A DNA stretch of 64,000 nucleotides from Amycolatopsis mongoliensis (GCF_030285665.1 NZ_CP127295.1:7998001-8062000), one strand, 5' to 3'. Numbered from the stretch's first letter, positions 41,524 through 52,037 are shown. The notes: generated by a model not told the origin, from the letters alone. Program-made: numbers and translations.

Positions 41524-41555
41524 GATGGGGCGGTCGCCGAAGCGGCCGCCCCATC
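41524..41555. terminator. Bidirectional terminator between EamA gene and mpa
   Basis: GATGGGGCGG (41524-41533) pairs with CCGCCCCATC (41546-41555) across a 12-nt loop with partial extra pairing. It sits between two convergent stops. Confidence 0.72.
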
Positions 41556-41566
41556 GGTTCGCGCTG

Positions 41567-43369
41567 TTACAGGTACTGACCGGTGTTCGTGGCGGTGTCG
41601 ATCGCCCGCCCCGAGTCCTGGTTCTTGCCGGTGACGAGCGTGCGGATGTAGACGATCCGCTCGCCCTTCTTGCCGGAGATCCGGGCCCAGTCGTCCGGGT
41701 TGGTGGTGTTGGGCAGGTCCTCGTTCTCCGCGAACTCGTCGACGATCGCGTCGAGCAGGTGCTGCACGCGGAGACCCGGCTGCTTGGTCTCCAGCACCGA
41801 CTTGATCGCCGACTTCTTCGCCCGGTCCACGATGTTCTGGATCATCGCGCCCGAGTTGAAGTCACGGAAGTAAAGGACCTCCTTGTCCCCGTTGGCGTAG
41901 GTCACCTCGAGGAACCGGTTCTCGTCGCTCTCCTCGTACATCCGCTCGACCGTGTGCTGGATCATCGCGTCGAACGTCGCCTTGGCGTCGCCGCCGAACT
42001 CGGCGAGGTCGTCGGCGTGGATCGGCAGGCCTTCGGCCAGGTACTTGGAGAAGATGTCCTTCGCGCCTTCGGCGTCCGGACGCTCGATCTTGATCTTGAC
42101 GTCGAGCCGGCCCGGCCGCAGGATCGCCGGGTCGATCATGTCCTCACGGTTCGAAGCACCGATGACGATGACGTTTTCCAGGCCTTCGACACCGTCGATC
42201 TCGGAGAGCAGCTGCGGGACGATCGTGGTCTCCACATCGGACGAAACGCCCGATCCACGGGTCCGGAAGATCGAGTCCATCTCGTCGAAGAACACGATCA
42301 CCGGGGTACCCTCGGAGGCCTTTTCCCGCGCCCGCTGGAAGATCAGGCGGATGTGCCGCTCGGTCTCCCCCACGAACTTGTTGAGCAGCTCGGGACCCTT
42401 GATGTTCAGGAAGTAGGACTTCCCGTCCTCGTTCTCGCCCCGTGCGGCGGCCACCTTCTTGGCCAGTGAGTTGGCCACGGCCTTGGCGATGAGCGTCTTG
42501 CCGCAGCCCGGCGGGCCGTAGAGCAGGACACCCTTGGGCGGCCGCAGCTGGTACTCCTGGTACAGGTCGGCGTGCAGGAACGGCAGTTCCACCGCGTCGC
42601 GGATCTGTTCGATCTGCCGGGTGAGGCCACCGATGTCCTCGTAACGGACGTCGGGCACCTCCTCCAGCACCAGGTCCTCGACCTCCGCCTTCGGCACGCG
42701 CTCGTACGCGTAGCCGGCCTTGGAGTCGACCAGCAGCGAGTCGCCCGGCTTGAGCGGCTGCTCGGCCAGCAGATCGGAGAGCAGGACCACCCGCTCCTCG
42801 TCCGCGTGCCCGACCACCAGCGCGCGAAGGCTGCCGCCCTCGACGTCGGCGGCGAGCACCTCACGCAACGCACACACCTCGCCGGTGCGTTCGAACCCGC
42901 CGGCCTCGACCACGGTGAGCGCCTCGTTGAGCCGCAGCGCCTGGCCGCGACGCAACGACGAGAGCTCGACCGCGGGTGAGACCGACACCCGCATCTTCCG
43001 GCCGGCCGTGAAGACGTCCACCGTGTTGTCCTCGTACGCCTCGACGAAGACGCCGTACCCGGACGGTGGCTGGGCCAGCCGGTCGACCTCCTCACGCAGC
43101 GCGAGGAGCTGTCCTCGTGCTTCACGCAGGGTTTCGACCAGTTTGGTGTTGCGCTCGGTGAGCTGGCTCACCCTTTCCGAGGCCTCGGCGAGCCGCTGTT
43201 CGAGAACTCGGTTCTGCCGTGGCGAGTCGGTCAGTTTGCGGCGCAGCAGCGCCACTTCCTCCTCGAGAAAACGGATCTGCCGAGCCTGCTCGTCCGCCGT
43301 CGTCCCAGCTCCGGATGTTGCTGAAGGGTCGGCCTCCTCGCGCCGACCTCCGGGAAGGTCATGATGCAT
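41567..43369 (-). CDS. mpa: Proteasome-associated AAA ATPase Mpa/ARC
   Basis: Hexameric unfoldase that receives pupylated proteins and feeds the proteasome, 600 residues. The N-terminal coiled coil spans about 28-100 ([15 protein letters not shown]...LREEVDRL) and captures Pup; tandem OB domains follow to about 225. The AAA module has Walker A GPPGCGKT, Walker [11 protein letters not shown] and the second region of homology ending [20 protein letters not shown]. The chain ends in GQYL, matching the HbYX-like tail that docks on PrcA. The ATG at 43369 follows GAGGAGG by 7 nt. Confidence 0.96.
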   Translation of the reverse strand: MHHDLPGGRREEADPSATSGAGTTADEQARQIRFLEEEVALLRRKLTDSPRQNRVLEQRLAEASERVSQLTERNTKLVETLREARGQLLALREEVDRLAQPPSGYGVFVEAYEDNTVDVFTAGRKMRVSVSPAVELSSLRRGQALRLNEALTVVEAGGFERTGEVCALREVLAADVEGGSLRALVVGHADEERVVLLSDLLAEQPLKPGDSLLVDSKAGYAYERVPKAEVEDLVLEEVPDVRYEDIGGLTRQIEQIRDAVELPFLHADLYQEYQLRPPKGVLLYGPPGCGKTLIAKAVANSLAKKVAAARGENEDGKSYFLNIKGPELLNKFVGETERHIRLIFQRAREKASEGTPVIVFFDEMDSIFRTRGSGVSSDVETTIVPQLLSEIDGVEGLENVIVIGASNREDMIDPAILRPGRLDVKIKIERPDAEGAKDIFSKYLAEGLPIHADDLAEFGGDAKATFDAMIQHTVERMYEESDENRFLEVTYANGDKEVLYFRDFNSGAMIQNIVDRAKKSAIKSVLETKQPGLRVQHLLDAIVDEFAENEDLPNTTNPDDWARISGKKGERIVYIRTLVTGKNQDSGRAIDTATNTGQYL

Positions 43370-43733
43370 CGGGCACCTCCTCGGAGTGCTTTTCATTCCA
43401 CGGTACCGGCGATCACCGACAAGAAAAGGCCTTTCCGCATCACAAGATCGGCGCGTCGCGGTTTCCTCGCCTGGTCCAGCACGGACATTCCCGCAGCGCA
43501 AGCGGCCATTTCGGTGCCGTGGCCCCGGCGCGTCGCGGGTTCGTCCGGGCCAGGACGAACCAAGCACGTCGGGAGTACCCGGTCCCGCGGAGCGCCAACC
43601 CTGCCGAAGCCGGGCAATTCCGGCCAGTTCCGCCCTAACCGCGCGGCGGCCTCGCGCGATGGCTAGCATCGGGCCGACGTCGGCCGCCCGAAGGCCGGGT
43701 CCGGAGTCGAAGGAACGCGAGGGGGCACCACCC

Positions 43734-44603
43734 ATGACCTACCCGCCGCAGCAACCGGGCGGCTACGGCCAGCAGCCCGGCGGCTACGGGCAGCAGCCCG
43801 GGCCGTACGGCCAGCAGCCTGGTGGCTATCCCCAGACCGGACCGCAGCCCCAGCCGGGCTACGGCGGCACCCAGCAGTTCGGCCAGCCCGATCCGTACGG
43901 TCAGCCGCAGCAGGGCGGTTACCCGCCGCAGACGGGACCTCAGCCCCAGCAGGGCTACCCGCAGTACGGGCAGCAGGACCAGTGGGGCCGCCAACCGGGT
44001 GGTTACGACCAGCAGCAGGGCTTCGGCGGTCACGACCCGTACGGAGGCGGCGGTTTCGGTGACGCGCCCCCGCCCAAGAAGAAGAAAACCGGGCTCATCG
44101 TCGGCATCGCCGCCGCCGCGGTCGTCCTGGTCGGCGGGGGCGTGACGTGGGCGGTCCTCGCCAACGGCGACGACAACAACGCCGCGGCCCCGCCCGCCAG
44201 CAGCAGCTCCGCGGCGCCGACGTCCGCACCGAAGACGTCCGCTTCGAAACCCCGGGCCACCTCGCCCACCCGGCCGTCGACGACCGGCAGCAAGCCCGCC
44301 GGTGGCCCCGCCCCGGCCGGCAAGGGGAGCTCGCAGGAGCTGTTCGACACGACGATCTCCGCCTACAACGCGGGCGACGAGAAAGCGCTGGCCGACACCA
44401 TCTGCCGGAGCGTCTTCGAGGGCACCACGGGCGACATCCCGAAGGTCACGGTGAAGCTGACCGGCGCGCCGCAGGACACCGGGGACAAGTCCACCGTGCG
44501 CTACTCGGCCACGGACGGCAGCAAGACCAAGGTCGGCACGATGTCGGCCCAGAAGGAATCCGGCCTGTGGTGCCTGTCCAACGTGCACGCGGACGGCTCG
44601 TGA
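43734..44603 (+). CDS. Membrane-anchored protein with Q/G/P/Y-rich N-terminus
   Basis: A 289-residue protein with the same plan as the one at 14638. About 110 residues of Gln-Pro-Gly-Tyr repeats ([15 protein letters not shown]) are followed by a KKKKTG stop-transfer flank and a single membrane helix ([23 protein letters not shown]). A Ser/Thr/Pro-rich linker then leads to a C-terminal NTF2/DUF4878-like domain of about 90 residues ([28 protein letters not shown]). Two Cys in that domain may pair. Function unknown. The downstream gene encodes a shorter protein with a similar outer domain, probably in the same operon. Confidence 0.75.
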   Translation: MTYPPQQPGGYGQQPGGYGQQPGPYGQQPGGYPQTGPQPQPGYGGTQQFGQPDPYGQPQQGGYPPQTGPQPQQGYPQYGQQDQWGRQPGGYDQQQGFGGHDPYGGGGFGDAPPPKKKKTGLIVGIAAAAVVLVGGGVTWAVLANGDDNNAAAPPASSSSAAPTSAPKTSASKPRATSPTRPSTTGSKPAGGPAPAGKGSSQELFDTTISAYNAGDEKALADTICRSVFEGTTGDIPKVTVKLTGAPQDTGDKSTVRYSATDGSKTKVGTMSAQKESGLWCLSNVHADGS

Positions 44604-44616
44604 GCCCGCGCCGGCG

Positions 44617-45063
44617 GTGAACCGCGCGCTCGCCGCCGGGCTCGTGCTGCTCGGCGTGGCCGGCGCCGGCGTGGTGCTGGGACTGCTGCTCGTCGCGCCG
44701 TCCGGCTCCGCGCCCGAGCCGTCGAGCCCGCCGCCGGCGCCCCGGACCCCGACTTCCGCCGCGCCGAGCGCGGTCGACACCGCGGCGGTGAACGTGCTGG
44801 CCAGGGCGATCGTCGACGCGATCACGGCGCACGACTCCGCCGCCTTCGGCAAGCTGACGTGCCGCCCGCAGAGCGCGGAAGCCCTGGCCGGGCTGCAGCG
44901 CACGTGGGACGCGGCGGGCCCGGTGAAGGCGACCCTGAAGGAGCCGCCGGAGGTCCGCGGCGAGTCCGCGACGGCGAAGGTGCACGTCGAAGCGGCGGGC
45001 GGGACGAAGGACACGCCCTTCCCGCTGCACAAGGAGAGCGGCCGCTGGTGCGTGCCGGGCTAG
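44617..45063 (+). CDS. Small membrane-anchored or exported protein
   Basis: A 148-residue protein starting with a hydrophobic segment (LAAGLVLLGVAGAGVVLGLLLVA), a Pro/Ser-rich linker, and an outer domain of about 90 residues (LARAIVDAITAHDSAAFGKLTCRPQSAEALAGLQRTWDAAG...GRWCVPG). The outer domain resembles that of the preceding gene, including the two cysteines and the C-terminal W-C motif. The GTG start is 13 bp past the previous stop, so the two genes form an operon. Function unknown. Confidence 0.72.
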   Translation: MNRALAAGLVLLGVAGAGVVLGLLLVAPSGSAPEPSSPPPAPRTPTSAAPSAVDTAAVNVLARAIVDAITAHDSAAFGKLTCRPQSAEALAGLQRTWDAAGPVKATLKEPPEVRGESATAKVHVEAAGGTKDTPFPLHKESGRWCVPG

Positions 45064-45103
45064 TGTCGCGCGTTGCGGCCCGGGCAGTCCCGGCCGCGAT
45101 GCA

Positions 45104-45120
45104 GTGAATGACCCATTCAC
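45104..45120. repeat. Short palindrome GTGAATG-N3-CATTCAC
   Basis: Perfect 7-bp arms directly before the larger palindrome at 45125. The same GTGAATG...CATTCAC words appear in the 26853 palindrome, suggesting a related element. Confidence 0.5.
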
Positions 45121-45124
45121 CTCG

Positions 45125-45159
45125 TCCGGCGACATGAATGACTCATTCATGTCGCCGGA
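45125..45159. terminator. Perfect 17-bp palindrome in the convergent gap before trmI end
   Basis: Arms 45125-45141 and 45143-45159 pair perfectly around one base; the core is ATGAATGA-C-TCATTCAT. It lies in the 203-bp gap between two convergent genes (stops 45063 and 45267) and would terminate both. Apart from it and the short palindrome before it, nothing else is seen in this gap. Confidence 0.65.
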
Positions 45160-45266
45160 CCAGCCGCCGCGACCCTCGGCAGATCCAGGTCCGAGTCGCC
45201 CGACGCCGCCTTGGCGCGCAGGGCCAGGCCACTGTCGACGAACCTCAGACGCGCGACACTAGCCGC

Positions 45267-46109
<843 letters not shown>

Positions 46110-46170
46110 CTACCCCGAATGGCCGACGACAGATCTTCGCAGGCCGCCCGGGCCGTGGCCGCAGCGGGTC

Positions 46171-47322
46171 TCAGCGGATCCGGCGGTTCAGCGCGGCGCG
46201 CAGGTCGTCCCGGCGCAGCACGCCCGCCGGGCGGCCCTCGTCGTCGACCACCAGGAACTGCCACGCCGGGGTTTCGCGGACCCGTTCGACGACGTCCTCC
46301 CCCGGCTCCGAGGCCAGCAGCACCGTCTCGGCCCGGATCGGCTCGGCCGCGAGCTCGGCCGGCGCGTGCGGCGACGTGCCCGCGAGCCGCTCCGCCGCGC
46401 CCGTGTCGAGCAGCCCGGCCGCGACACCGTCGGCGCGGACGAGCACCACGCCCCGGCCCGCCGACGCGGCCAGCGCGTCCGACACCGGGCTCTCCGCGGG
46501 CAGCTGCAGCACCGGCCGCACGAGCTCGCCCAGCTCCAGTCCTTCCGGCCAGCTGCGGCGCGCTTCCGCGGCCAGCTCCGACCGGGCGCCGAGGATCACG
46601 AACCACGCCGTGACGACGCAGACGCCGAGGCGCAGCCACCGGTCCGGGCTCCCGGTCGCCAGCCCCCACAGCGCCCACACGAGCAGCCCCGCGGCCACGA
46701 CGGCGCCGCCGGCGACCGCGGCACGCGTGCCCTTCGCGCGGATCCCCGTCGCCGCCCATACACCCGCGCGGACCAGCCGCCCGCCGTCCAGGGGCAGGCC
46801 GGGCAGCAGGTTGAACACGCCGACGGCGAGGTTCGCCACCGCGCACTCGGCCACCAGCATCCAGACCGCGCCGCCGGACGGGACGGCGAACATCAGCAGG
46901 CCGCAGAACCCGCCCAGCAGCAACGAGACCGCCGGGCCGGCCGCGGCGACCAGGCCTTCGTGGACGGGCCGCTTCGGCGTGCGGGCCACTTCGGACAACC
47001 CGCCCAGCAGGAACAGGCGCAGCCGCCGCACCGGGATCCCCAGCCGCAGCGCGGCCAGGCAGTGCCCGAGCTCGTGGGCGAGCACCGACAGGCCCAGCAG
47101 CAGCGCGAACGCGCCGGCCAGCAGCCACGACGTCAGCGTCGAGGCGTCCGGGAGCAGCCGCCCGACCAGCGGCGCGTACAGCACGACGACGACCAGCGAG
47201 CCGACCCACCAGGACGGCGCCAGCAGCACGGGCACCCCGGCGACCCGGAACAGCACGAGGCCGCCGTCCGAGAGGACGGCCTGCCGGGTGCCCCCGGTGC
47301 CCTGCTCACTGGTCGCGGCCAT
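46171..47322 (-). CDS. Site-2 protease (M50) with CBS domains
   Basis: Membrane-embedded zinc metalloprotease, 383 residues. Zinc ligands are in LAHELGHCLAA (HExxH) and NLLPGLPLDGGRL (the NxxPxxxxDG motif). Roughly six helices cover residues 35-255. The C-terminal 120 residues form a pair of CBS domains (ELVRPVLQLPAESPVSDAL and RAETVLLASEPGEDVVERV...VVDDEGRPAGVLRRDDL), which bind adenine nucleotides. Members cleave membrane-bound anti-sigma factors or similar proteins; the substrate is unknown. It lies between trmI and the RecB-like gene. Confidence 0.9.
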   Translation of the reverse strand: MAATSEQGTGGTRQAVLSDGGLVLFRVAGVPVLLAPSWWVGSLVVVVLYAPLVGRLLPDASTLTSWLLAGAFALLLGLSVLAHELGHCLAALRLGIPVRRLRLFLLGGLSEVARTPKRPVHEGLVAAAGPAVSLLLGGFCGLLMFAVPSGGAVWMLVAECAVANLAVGVFNLLPGLPLDGGRLVRAGVWAATGIRAKGTRAAVAGGAVVAAGLLVWALWGLATGSPDRWLRLGVCVVTAWFVILGARSELAAEARRSWPEGLELGELVRPVLQLPAESPVSDALAASAGRGVVLVRADGVAAGLLDTGAAERLAGTSPHAPAELAAEPIRAETVLLASEPGEDVVERVRETPAWQFLVVDDEGRPAGVLRRDDLRAALNRRIR

Positions 47323-47567
47323 GCCGGAGAGCCTAGAGCCCCCGGTGTGGGGAGCGGGTGATCCGGTCCGGGTGGTGTCATCCGGCCAGGTACGCGTACC
47401 CGGCCGGACGGCACGCGTACCTGGCCGGACGACACGGCGGCCGGGGGTCGTGTCGGCCATCGCGGTGCGCGTGTCGTCCGCGGCGGTACCGGGGTTGTCC
47501 GGACCTGTCCGGGGTGGCGGGCGTTGCGGTCGCCGGAACTGTCGGACCCCGGCGTTACGCTCTGCCC

Positions 47568-48470
47568 ATGCCCGACGCCGACACCGTCACCACCGACCCG
47601 CTCGCCGCCTCCGCCGTCGCCACCGAGGTGCGCCGGCGGCCCGCGTTGTCGCCGTCGAGGGCCAGCGACTTCAAGCAGTGCCCGCTGCTCTACCGGTTCC
47701 GCGCGGTCGACCGGCTGCCGGAGGTCCCGACCAAGGCCCAGCTGCGCGGCACGCTCGTCCACTCGGTGCTGGAGCGCCTCTTCGCGCTGCCGGCCGCCGA
47801 GCGCGTGCCCCCGCGGGCGCGGGAGCTGCTCGGCCCGGCGTGGACGGAGCTGTCCGAAGACCGTCCGGAGTGGACCGAGCTGTTCGACGGCGAGAAGCCG
47901 GACGACCACGCGGACTGGTTGCGGTCGGCGGAAAAGCTGCTGGACGCCTACTTCGAGCTGGAGGACCCGCGGCGGCTCGAGCCGGAGGCGTGCGAGCTGC
48001 ACGTCGAGATCGAGCTCGGCTCCGGCGTCCTGCTGCGCGGCTACATCGACCGGCTCGACGTCGCGCCGAGCGGCGAGATCCGGGTCGTCGACTACAAGAC
48101 CGGCGCCGCGCCCCGCGAAATCGGCGAGGCGAAGGCGATGTTCCAGATGAAGTTCTACGCCGTGGTGCTGTGGCGGCTGCGCGGGATCGTGCCGCGTCAG
48201 CTGAAACTCATGTACCTCACCGACGGCCAGTCGCTCGCCTACACCCCGGACGAAGCCGAGCTGCTCCGCTTCGAACGCACGCTGGAAGCCATCTGGCAGG
48301 CCATCCTCAAGGCGGGCAGGACCGGCGACTTCCGGGCGAACAAGAGCAAGCTGTGCAACTGGTGCGACCACCAGGCGCACTGCCCCGAGTACGGCGGCAC
48401 GCCGCCGGCGTACCCCGGCTGGCCGGAGCCCGACGCGGGCGACGAGACGCCGCTGGACCGGGCCGACTGA
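47568..48470 (+). CDS. RecB-family PD-(D/E)XK exonuclease with Fe-S cysteines
   Basis: A 300-residue nuclease similar to the C-terminal domain of RecB/AddB and to Cas4. Motifs: LRGTLVHSVLERLF (His of the core), LLRGYIDRLDV (Asp), RVVDYKTG (the catalytic D-x-K) and MFQMKFYAVVL (QxxxY). Cys38 together with Cys263, Cys266 and Cys272 match the four ligands of the known 4Fe-4S staple. It probably trims DNA ends in repair. TACGCT (47556-47561) is 6 nt before the ATG: leaderless transcription is likely. The following thioesterase gene overlaps its stop by one base. Confidence 0.9.
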   Translation: MPDADTVTTDPLAASAVATEVRRRPALSPSRASDFKQCPLLYRFRAVDRLPEVPTKAQLRGTLVHSVLERLFALPAAERVPPRARELLGPAWTELSEDRPEWTELFDGEKPDDHADWLRSAEKLLDAYFELEDPRRLEPEACELHVEIELGSGVLLRGYIDRLDVAPSGEIRVVDYKTGAAPREIGEAKAMFQMKFYAVVLWRLRGIVPRQLKLMYLTDGQSLAYTPDEAELLRFERTLEAIWQAILKAGRTGDFRANKSKLCNWCDHQAHCPEYGGTPPAYPGWPEPDAGDETPLDRAD

Positions 48471-49261
48471 TGGCCGACGCGTTTTACGTCCCGCTCGGCG
48501 AAGGCCGGTTCTCCGCGACCGCCCACACCGCCGGGCCGTGGTCCGCCGACTCCCAGCACTTCGGGCCGCCGTCGGCGTTGCTGGTCCGGGCCCTCGAAAA
48601 CGTCGAACCGGCGCACCCGGCGGAGCTGGCGCGCGTGACCGTGGAGATCCTCGGCCCGGCCCCGGTGGCCGAGCTCGCCGTGCGGGCCCGGATCGACCGG
48701 CCCGGCCGGTCGGTCGAACTGCTGCAGGCCGAGCTGGCGAGCGCGGAGAGGGTGGTGGCGCGGGCTTCGGCGTGGCGCATCGCGACGTCGGACACGGCCG
48801 AGGTCGCCACGGACGCCGGGCCGCTGATGCCCGCGCCGGACAGCGTCACGGAGTCGCCGTGGCCGGAGGGCTGGCAGGGCGGCTACCTCGACGCGGTGGA
48901 GTGGCGTGCGGTGCGCGGCGGCATGGACGTGCCCGGCGCGGCGGCCGTCTGGGCCCGCCAGCGCGTACCGCTGGTCGACGGCGAGGAGCCGAGCGGGCTG
49001 CAGCGCCTGTTCACGATCGCCGACTCCGGCAACGGCGTGTCGAACTACCTCGACCCGCGCAAGTGGTGGTTCATCAACTCCGAGCTGACCGTGCACCTGC
49101 GGCGGCCGCCGTCGGGCGAGTGGATCGGCCTGGACGCGGTCACGCTGGTCGGCGCGCACGGTGTCGGCACGGCGACCAGCATCCTGCACGACGGCGGCGG
49201 CCCGGTCGCCACCGGCGCGCAGGCGCTGATGGTGCGACCGCGACAGGCCGGGGGCGGATAG
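48470..49261 (+). CDS. TesB-like acyl-CoA thioesterase family protein
   Basis: A 263-residue double-hotdog protein of the acyl-CoA thioesterase family. The first hotdog contains GPPSALLVRALENVEPAHPAELARVTVEILGPAPVAELAVRARIDRPGRSVELLQAELASAERVVARASAWRI. The second holds GNGVSNYLDPRKWWFINSELTVHLRRPPSGEWIGLDAVTLVGAHGVGTATSILHD. It should hydrolyse acyl-CoA thioesters; chain preference is unknown. The ATG uses the last base of the RecB-like stop (TGATG), so it is in that operon. Confidence 0.82.
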   Translation: MADAFYVPLGEGRFSATAHTAGPWSADSQHFGPPSALLVRALENVEPAHPAELARVTVEILGPAPVAELAVRARIDRPGRSVELLQAELASAERVVARASAWRIATSDTAEVATDAGPLMPAPDSVTESPWPEGWQGGYLDAVEWRAVRGGMDVPGAAAVWARQRVPLVDGEEPSGLQRLFTIADSGNGVSNYLDPRKWWFINSELTVHLRRPPSGEWIGLDAVTLVGAHGVGTATSILHDGGGPVATGAQALMVRPRQAGGG

Positions 49262-49325
49262 CCACCCACAACGGGCCCGCATCCAATAGCCTTCGCGGAA
49301 CGACCGACATGAGGAGCGCTCCGGC

Positions 49326-50264
49326 ATGCAGATCACCTCGGTGGTCAACCAGAAGGGCGGGGTCGGCAAGACCTCGCTGAGCGTCGGCACCGCGGCCGCA
49401 CTGGCCGAACGGGGCCGGCGGGTGCTGCTGGTCGACCTCGACCCGCAGGGCCACGCGACGACCGAGATGCTCGGCCTGTCCGAGGTCCGCGGGGACGCGC
49501 CCACCCTGGCGAAAGCCCTGGCCAAGACGTGGAAGGGCCCGATCGAGGACCTCGTCGTCCCGCACCCGCGCAGCAACCTCGGCCGCGGCGGCGCGCTCGA
49601 CGTCGTGCCGACCTCACCGGGGATGTTCGACCTGATCCGGCGGCTCGACTCGTTCCGCGTGCCCGGCTGGCAACTGGCGCGGGTCATCCAGTTCGCCAAC
49701 TACGACCACTGCGTCATCGACTGCCCGCCCGCGCTGGACGTGCTGACGAACAACGCCCTCGCGGCGTCGCACGGCATCCTCGTCCCGGTCCAGCCGGACA
49801 AGACGAGCATCCGTGCGCTGCGGCTGCTCGCCGACCAGGTGCGGTACGTCGAGCAGACGGTCGGGCGGCAGCCGCTGTCGTGGTTCGGCCTGGTGCCGAG
49901 CCTCTACCGGCGGCCGATTTCGCACTACGCGGCCGCGGCGCTGCAGGAGATGTACGAGTTCGGCATCCCGATGCTCTCGCACCTGCCGCTGGGCGTGGTG
50001 ATGAACGAGGCGGCGGCGCACGGCGTCCCGGTGACGACCTACGCCCCGGAGACGCTGCAGGCGCTGTCGTTCCGCGAGATCGCGGCGACCCTGGACGGCT
50101 ACCTGGAGCAGAACCAGGCCCCCGCGGTGGTCCCGGCCGACGAGGAGTTCGTCTTCGAGGACTTCATCTCCGAGGTGGCGGTGGCGCGTAACGTCAACGA
50201 CAACGGCGTCCGCAAGGGGCTCTACGACCTCCTGCCGAAGAAGCCCAACCGCCCCCGGTCGTGA
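49326..50264 (+). CDS. ParA/MinD-like ATPase (orphan)
   Basis: A 312-residue Walker ATPase with the deviant Walker A KGGVGKTS, the switch segment DLDPQGHATT and Walker B HCVIDCPPALDVLTNNAL. The C-terminal half has the ParA pattern QPDKTSIRALRLLADQV. No parB or centromere-like repeats are nearby, so it is not the chromosomal segregation pair; such orphans position other cargo or couple to membrane proteins. A TAGCCT -10 lies about 37 bp upstream and GAGGAG precedes the ATG. Its stop lies inside the palindrome at 50258-50303. Confidence 0.85.
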   Translation: MQITSVVNQKGGVGKTSLSVGTAAALAERGRRVLLVDLDPQGHATTEMLGLSEVRGDAPTLAKALAKTWKGPIEDLVVPHPRSNLGRGGALDVVPTSPGMFDLIRRLDSFRVPGWQLARVIQFANYDHCVIDCPPALDVLTNNALAASHGILVPVQPDKTSIRALRLLADQVRYVEQTVGRQPLSWFGLVPSLYRRPISHYAAAALQEMYEFGIPMLSHLPLGVVMNEAAAHGVPVTTYAPETLQALSFREIAATLDGYLEQNQAPAVVPADEEFVFEDFISEVAVARNVNDNGVRKGLYDLLPKKPNRPRS

Positions 50265-50303
50265 GTGTTCAGGGCGGTTCTAACCGCCCTGAACACTCAC
50301 GAC
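50258..50303. terminator. Perfect 22-bp palindrome overlapping the parA-like stop
   Basis: Arms 50258-50279 and 50282-50303 are perfect with a two-base loop; the arm begins GTCGTGAGTGTTCAGGG. It includes the stop codon of the ParA-like gene and ends 11 bp before the hisG stop, so it is a bidirectional terminator. Similar in style to the palindromes at 26853 and 45125. Confidence 0.72.
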
Positions 50304-50313
50304 GGCAGCTGGG

Positions 50314-51159
50314 TCAGAGGCGGCAGGACCGGATGTCCGAGGCCAGGATCGCCTTCGCGCCGACCTCGGCGAGCTCGTCCATGACCCGGTTGACGTCCTT
50401 GCGCGACACCATCGCGCGCACCGCCACCCAGTCGTCGTCGGCCAGCGGGGCCACCGTCGGCGACTCCAGGCCCGGCGTGATGGCGATCGCCCGCTCGACC
50501 AGCGTGCGCGGGCAGTCGTAGTCCAGCATCAGGTACTGCTGCGCGAACACCACTCCGCGCAGCCGCGCCGCGAGCTGGCTCTTCGCCTTGTTCTGCTCGG
50601 TGCCCTTGCGCTGCAGCAACACCGCTTCCGACACGCAGATCGGGTCGCCGAACGCGACCAGGTTGTGCTGCCGCAGCGACCGGCCGGACTCGACGACGTC
50701 GGCGATCGCGTCCGCGACCCCGAGCTGGATCGAGATCTCGACGGCGCCGTCGAGGCGGATCACCTCGGCCTCGACGCCGTGGCGGGCGAGGTCGTCGCGC
50801 ACCAGCCGCGGGTACGACGTGGCGAGCCGCTTGCCCTGCAGGTCGGCCGGCTTCCAGTCCTGGCCCGCCGGGGCGGCGTAGCGGAACGTCGAGCCGCCGA
50901 AGCCGAGCGCCTGGATCTCCTCGACCGGCGCGCCGGAGTCGAGGGCGAGGTCGCGGCCGGTGATGCCGAGGTCGAGGTCGCCCGAGCCGACGTAGATCGC
51001 GATGTCCTTGGGGCGCAGGAAGAAGAACTCGACCTCGTTGACCGGGTCGAGCACCGTCAGGTCGCGCTGCTCATGCCGCTTGCGGTAGCCCGCCTCGCCG
51101 AGCATCTCCGTCGCCGCGGCGGCGAGGGCTCCCTTGTTCGGCACGGCAACACGCAGCAT
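50314..51159 (-). CDS. hisG: ATP phosphoribosyltransferase HisG (long form)
   Basis: First enzyme of histidine synthesis, joining ATP and PRPP; 281 residues, the long form with a C-terminal histidine-binding regulatory domain. N-terminus [20 protein letters not shown], then [25 protein letters not shown] and the PRPP-binding [21 protein letters not shown]. The C-terminal ACT-like domain contains [19 protein letters not shown]. It is downstream of hisE with a 32-bp gap, the same pair as in mycobacteria. Confidence 0.95.
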   Translation of the reverse strand: MLRVAVPNKGALAAAATEMLGEAGYRKRHEQRDLTVLDPVNEVEFFFLRPKDIAIYVGSGDLDLGITGRDLALDSGAPVEEIQALGFGGSTFRYAAPAGQDWKPADLQGKRLATSYPRLVRDDLARHGVEAEVIRLDGAVEISIQLGVADAIADVVESGRSLRQHNLVAFGDPICVSEAVLLQRKGTEQNKAKSQLAARLRGVVFAQQYLMLDYDCPRTLVERAIAITPGLESPTVAPLADDDWVAVRAMVSRKDVNRVMDELAEVGAKAILASDIRSCRL

Positions 51160-51191
51160 TTCGCTTTTCTCCTCGTTCTTCGAGCGACCCG

Positions 51192-51455
51192 TCACAGGTA
51201 GCGGTAGACGTCCTCGGTCGACAGGCCACGGCCGAGCATCAGAACCTGCAGGCGGTACAGCAGCTGGGAGATCTCCTCGGCGAGGCGCTCGTCGGACTCG
51301 TGCTCGGCGGCGATCCACACCTCGCCGGCTTCCTCCAGCACCTTCTTGCCCTGGGCGTGCACCCCGGCGTCGAGGGCGGCGACGGTGCCGGACCCGTCGG
51401 GACGGGTACGCGCGCGCTCGGCAAGCTCCGCGAACAGCTCATCGAAGGTCTTCAC
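51192..51455 (-). CDS. hisE: Phosphoribosyl-ATP pyrophosphatase HisE
   Basis: Second step of histidine synthesis: hydrolyses PR-ATP to PR-AMP. It is a small all-alpha MazG-like protein of 87 residues. The metal-binding helices carry [18 protein letters not shown] and [17 protein letters not shown]. The GTG at 51455 is preferred because the protein then starts [18 protein letters not shown] as in relatives; an in-frame GTG at 51488 adds 11 residues without homology. Operon with hisG. Confidence 0.92.
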   Translation of the reverse strand: MKTFDELFAELAERARTRPDGSGTVAALDAGVHAQGKKVLEEAGEVWIAAEHESDERLAEEISQLLYRLQVLMLGRGLSTEDVYRYL

Positions 51456-51521
51456 AGTCTGCAGATCCTTCCATCCCGGCCGGGTCACCGTCGCCCCGGG
51501 CCGGTCCGGGTGCCACCGATC

Positions 51522-52028
51522 TCACACTGATGTGGACATCGGTTCCCGAGGAATGGGACAGCCTTCGAAGTCGAGCAGGTACTGCTTCCGCTCCAAGCCA
51601 CCGCCGTACCCGGTCAGCGAGCCGGTCGAGCCGACGAGCCGGTGGCACGGCACGACGATCGAAATCGGGTTCTTGCCGTTGGCCAGGCCGACCGCCCGCG
51701 CGGCCGACGGATTGCCGAGCAGCTGCGCCAGCTCGCCGTAGGACGCGGTTTCGCCGTACGGGATCTCGAGCAGCGCCGCCCAGACCGAGCGCTGGAACGG
51801 CGTGCCGCGGAAGGCCAGCGGAAGGTCGAATTCGCGCCGCTGCCCGGCGAAGTACTCCTTCAGCTGAGCCTCGGCGCGCACGAAGACCTCGCCGGCGCCA
51901 CGCGCGCCGAACGTCGGCTCGGCGGGGCGGTGGCGCTGCTCGTGCATGTACAGCCCGCAGAGCGCGTCGTCCTCGGCGACCAGCGTCAGGGGTCCGCAGG
52001 GGCTGTCCACGACCGTGTGGGAACGCAT
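51522..52028 (-). CDS. ogt: Methylated-DNA-protein cysteine methyltransferase
   Basis: Suicide repair protein for O6-alkylguanine, 168 residues. The acceptor is Cys128 in IVVPCHRLVG; the helix-turn-helix and arginine finger lie in YGETASYGELAQLLGNPSAARAVGLANGKNP. The ATG at 52028 is preferred, with GGAG six bases upstream overlapping the stop of the ada-alkA gene; an ATG at 52034 would bury that site. It supplies the O6-guanine activity that the neighbouring Ada-AlkA fusion lacks. Confidence 0.95.
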   Translation of the reverse strand: MRSHTVVDSPCGPLTLVAEDDALCGLYMHEQRHRPAEPTFGARGAGEVFVRAEAQLKEYFAGQRREFDLPLAFRGTPFQRSVWAALLEIPYGETASYGELAQLLGNPSAARAVGLANGKNPISIVVPCHRLVGSTGSLTGYGGGLERKQYLLDFEGCPIPREPMSTSV

Positions 52029-52037
52029 GGGCATCTC

